A stretch of DNA of 64,000 bases from an uncultured Alphaproteobacteria bacterium. Lineage in GTDB: Bacteria; Pseudomonadota; Alphaproteobacteria; Micavibrionales; Micavibrionaceae. The translations under genes were made by a program, and so were the position numbers. The first letter of the stretch is position 1. Every line of letters starts with the position of its first letter. The stretch lies in contig CAMLJM010000012.1 in the NCBI GenBank assembly GCA_946480475.1, positions 1-64,000 on the forward strand, written 5' to 3'. Positions 61,918 through 64,000 of this stretch are shown here, in pieces. The notes beneath the pieces are model-generated. The model did not search any database and was not told where the DNA came from. It worked only from the letters and a program-made list of their open reading frames with translations.

Positions 61918-63438
61918 ATGAGTCCTGCGTTTAAGAAACTCACATATGCCCTTTTGGGTATCGGCCTGCTTTCTGCGTGCGCTCCGGCGGACGTAACGCA
62001 CAATGCTGTCCAGGAAACTGTGACCAAGGATTTGGCTGCGGTTTATCAGCATGGAGAAGTGGTAACGGCGCTTAAGTTGGAAGATGTGCTGGCGCGTGCG
62101 CTTCGTTACAACCTCGATACAAAAGTGGCTGAACTTGAAGCTGTTATTGGTCGTGATGATGTTACGATTGATATGCTGAATGCATTGCCATCTGTGTCGG
62201 GTAAGGTGCAGCGCGTAGGGCGTAATAATCCTGGGGGTTCTTCAAGTTTGTCACTGCTGACGGGATTGCAGTCATTGCAACCTTCTATTTCCAGCGATCA
62301 ATACAGAACAACATATCAGCTTAGTGCAGAATGGAATTTGCTGGATGCTGGTATCAATCTTGCACGCGCACGCTCCACATCTGATCGTGCCCTGATTGCG
62401 CAGGAACGTCGTCGTAAGATTTATCACGGTGTAGTACAGGATACGTACTCGGCCTTCTGGCGTGCAGCGGCATCGCAAGCCGCTTTGCCGCATATTGATG
62501 AATTGCTTCAGCAGTCTAAAGACCAGCTAGCGATTATGGATGAGGAAATGAGAGCGGGAATAGTGCCGCTTTCTCAGTCTCAGGAAAAAAAGGCCCGCTT
62601 ACTGGATAAGCGCAAGCAACTGACTGATCTCAAGGAAGGTTTGTTGCTGGCCGAGATTGAGCTCAAAACATTGATTGATTACCCTCTCGATCAGCCGATC
62701 AAGCTGGATCTTGAAGGGCATGACTGGCTGTCTGCGGGTCGTGTTCCACAGATTAAGGGTGATATGTTGGAGCTGGAAGAAACGGCCTTCCAAAACCGCC
62801 CAGAGTTAAGGGAGGAAATTCTCAATAAACGTATTTCTTCACGCGATATAAAACTTTCAATTCTAGAGACTATTCCGGGTTTCAGTATCTTTAGTGCTTA
62901 CAATAAAGATTCAAACCAGTACCTGGCTGACCCTGAATGGGTGGATTGGACATTGGGGCTTACACAAAGCATTACGAAGCTGGTGACATTACCTGCGCGT
63001 CATCAGCGTGCGGTTCATGTGGATGAGTTGTCTGATAAGCGTCGTCAGGCTCTGGTTGCCGCGATTATTACGCAAGTGCATGTGTCTAAGGCGCGGTATG
63101 ATTTTCTAGTAAGCTCCTATAATGATGTTTTGGATATTGACCAAAATAACCAGGATATACTGCAACGAGCCGAGAACTTTGGCAAAGTAGGCATGATGTC
63201 TCAGCCGGATATCCTGAATGCCCGGATAGATGCCCGCATTTCTGATATTAATAAGATATTTGCTTATACAACCGTCCAGGATGCGTATGGCCGATTCATT
63301 AATACCATGGGCGTTGATCTTTGGGATGCTGATAATGCAGGGCTGAGTGTCCCTGAATTTGCGCAGCAGCTTAAAAAGAATCTTCAAAATGAAGAGATGT
63401 TTATTGCAGTTGTCGATTCAGAGAAAGCGGGGGGGTAA
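61918..63438 (+). CDS. TolC-like outer-membrane efflux lipoprotein
   Basis: A 506-residue outer-membrane channel of the TolC/OEP family. The signal peptide ends in a lipobox-like LLSACAPAD, so the mature protein should be lipid-anchored, as in OprM-type proteins. Two long coiled-coil repeats make up the body (about 120-270 and 300-470), the tandem structure of the alpha-barrel channel. It is the first gene of an operon with an HlyD-type adaptor whose start lies 2 bases beyond the stop. The substrate is unknown. Confidence 0.85.
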   Translation: MSPAFKKLTYALLGIGLLSACAPADVTHNAVQETVTKDLAAVYQHGEVVTALKLEDVLARALRYNLDTKVAELEAVIGRDDVTIDMLNALPSVSGKVQRVGRNNPGGSSSLSLLTGLQSLQPSISSDQYRTTYQLSAEWNLLDAGINLARARSTSDRALIAQERRRKIYHGVVQDTYSAFWRAAASQAALPHIDELLQQSKDQLAIMDEEMRAGIVPLSQSQEKKARLLDKRKQLTDLKEGLLLAEIELKTLIDYPLDQPIKLDLEGHDWLSAGRVPQIKGDMLELEETAFQNRPELREEILNKRISSRDIKLSILETIPGFSIFSAYNKDSNQYLADPEWVDWTLGLTQSITKLVTLPARHQRAVHVDELSDKRRQALVAAIITQVHVSKARYDFLVSSYNDVLDIDQNNQDILQRAENFGKVGMMSQPDILNARIDARISDINKIFAYTTVQDAYGRFINTMGVDLWDADNAGLSVPEFAQQLKKNLQNEEMFIAVVDSEKAGG

Positions 63439-63439
63439 G

Positions 63440-64000
63440 ATGGCGCATAGCAAATCATCCTCTCGTGCTTTCACGTTACTGACAATTTCTGTAACAATTT
63501 TGCTAATGTGTTGCGTCACTATTATTGGGTTTGGACGCAGTTTCGAGCGCAATATGGCATTTGCTGAATCTGTTCCGATTGAGCGGGAAATAGCTCCTAC
63601 GCCGAAACAAGAGGTCTCTCAGATTGTGTCCACGGATGTTATTGGTGGCGATGAATATCGGGTGCAGGCCGTTTTAAGCGCGAAGCGACGGGCTGTCCTA
63701 GCCAGTGCCATGGATGCACGTATCGTGAAGTTGAGCTTTGATAATGGCCAGATTTTTAAAAAAGGCGATGTGCTGATCGAGTATGATTGTACTGTTGATC
63801 GTGCGCGTCTCAAGGAAATGGAATCACGTTTGCGTATGACGCAAGTGCAATTGGAAGCTTATGAAAAACTCAAGGATATGAAGTCCATTTCCGATGTCGA
63901 GTTTGTGGTGGCGCGTGAGAATAATGAACAGAATGTTGCTATGATTGAACAAATCAGGGGGCGGTTGCGTTATTGCCAGGTTATTGCGCCGTTCGATGGC
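63440..64000 (+). CDS. HlyD/RND-type periplasmic adaptor protein (3' truncated by window edge)
   Basis: The first 187 codons of a membrane-fusion protein, running off the window. A signal anchor (about 10-30) is followed by a beta strand pair and the lipoyl-half motif DARIVKLSFDNGQIFKKGDVLIEYD, then a coiled coil (RARLKEMESRLRMTQVQLEAYE onwards) and the returning half-motif LRYCQVIAPFDG, the usual GxV-x-APFDG region. It starts 2 bases after the TolC-like gene with which it should pair. Whether an RND pump or an ABC exporter completes the system lies outside the window. Confidence 0.85.
   Translation, partial: MAHSKSSSRAFTLLTISVTILLMCCVTIIGFGRSFERNMAFAESVPIEREIAPTPKQEVSQIVSTDVIGGDEYRVQAVLSAKRRAVLASAMDARIVKLSFDNGQIFKKGDVLIEYDCTVDRARLKEMESRLRMTQVQLEAYEKLKDMKSISDVEFVVARENNEQNVAMIEQIRGRLRYCQVIAPFDG

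Overview
The window reads as chromosomal DNA of a free-living Gram-negative bacterium, most likely an alphaproteobacterium of moderate GC content. The reasons are single-chain indolepyruvate:ferredoxin oxidoreductase, the Liu-type leucine pathway, a short palindromic repeat of a kind common in alphaproteobacterial intergenic regions, and flagellin, TolC and alpha-2-macroglobulin/PBP1C genes. A Micavibrio-like lineage is possible but not shown. I recognised no rRNA, tRNA, CRISPR array, insertion sequence or prophage.

Layout. 1-4.4 kb: 5'-truncated Uup-type ABC-F ATPase, a membrane-anchored EndoU-like nuclease (minus strand) and a divergent FtsH-like protease. 4.4-14.3 kb: leucine/isovalerate catabolism in two plus-strand blocks (carboxylase beta subunit, single-domain response regulator, broken-looking membrane gene, LiuC; then biotin carboxylase subunit, HMG-CoA lyase, small membrane protein, isovaleryl-CoA dehydrogenase), separated by a minus-strand MurQ/transporter pair. 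14.3-17.0 kb: hypothetical proteins and a bacterial-PH-domain membrane protein. 17.2-24.3 kb: indolepyruvate:ferredoxin oxidoreductase, an aminotransferase, a thioesterase and a split SbmA/YddA-type ABC transporter. 24.4-27.4 kb: methyltransferase, thiolase, small membrane protein and HSD10-like dehydrogenase. 27.5-34.8 kb: scattered methylcitrate-cycle genes prpB, prpC and prpD, with a VOC gene framed by an exact inverted repeat, a MarC protein, a HAD phosphatase and two tiny paralogous 49-residue proteins. 35.0-38.8 kb: minus-strand stress and membrane genes (Csp-like protein, PNPOx-like protein, glycine-zipper lipoprotein, a gene interrupted by one in-frame TGA, CPBP protease homologue, AI-2E-family permease). 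39.0-56.1 kb: HU-like protein with a basic N-terminal tail, alpha-2-macroglobulin plus PBP1C, a very large hybrid histidine kinase and a divergent 1215-residue bifunctional PBP. 56.2-64 kb: nitronate monooxygenase, flagellin-like protein with an inserted beta-rich domain, DusB, Ung, TetR regulator, SlyX, lipoprotein TolC and the start of an HlyD-type adaptor.

How it fits together. Leucine is taken to acetyl-CoA and acetoacetate. The thiolase and HSD10-like dehydrogenase could complete isoleucine breakdown to acetyl-CoA and propionyl-CoA, and PrpBCD would burn the propionyl-CoA. IorAB and the aminotransferase could handle aromatic amino acids. This suggests a cell living on amino acids, plausibly from protein-rich or prey-derived food (inference). 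A second theme is envelope defence and remodelling: alpha-2-macroglobulin, two PBPs, MurQ, EndoU, an SbmA-like transporter and a TolC/HlyD pump.

The items most worth following up are the flagellin with an inserted lectin-like domain, the EndoU-like nuclease, the TGA-interrupted gene, the A8-tract frame conflict, the paired 49-residue proteins and the structured non-coding region upstream of hup.
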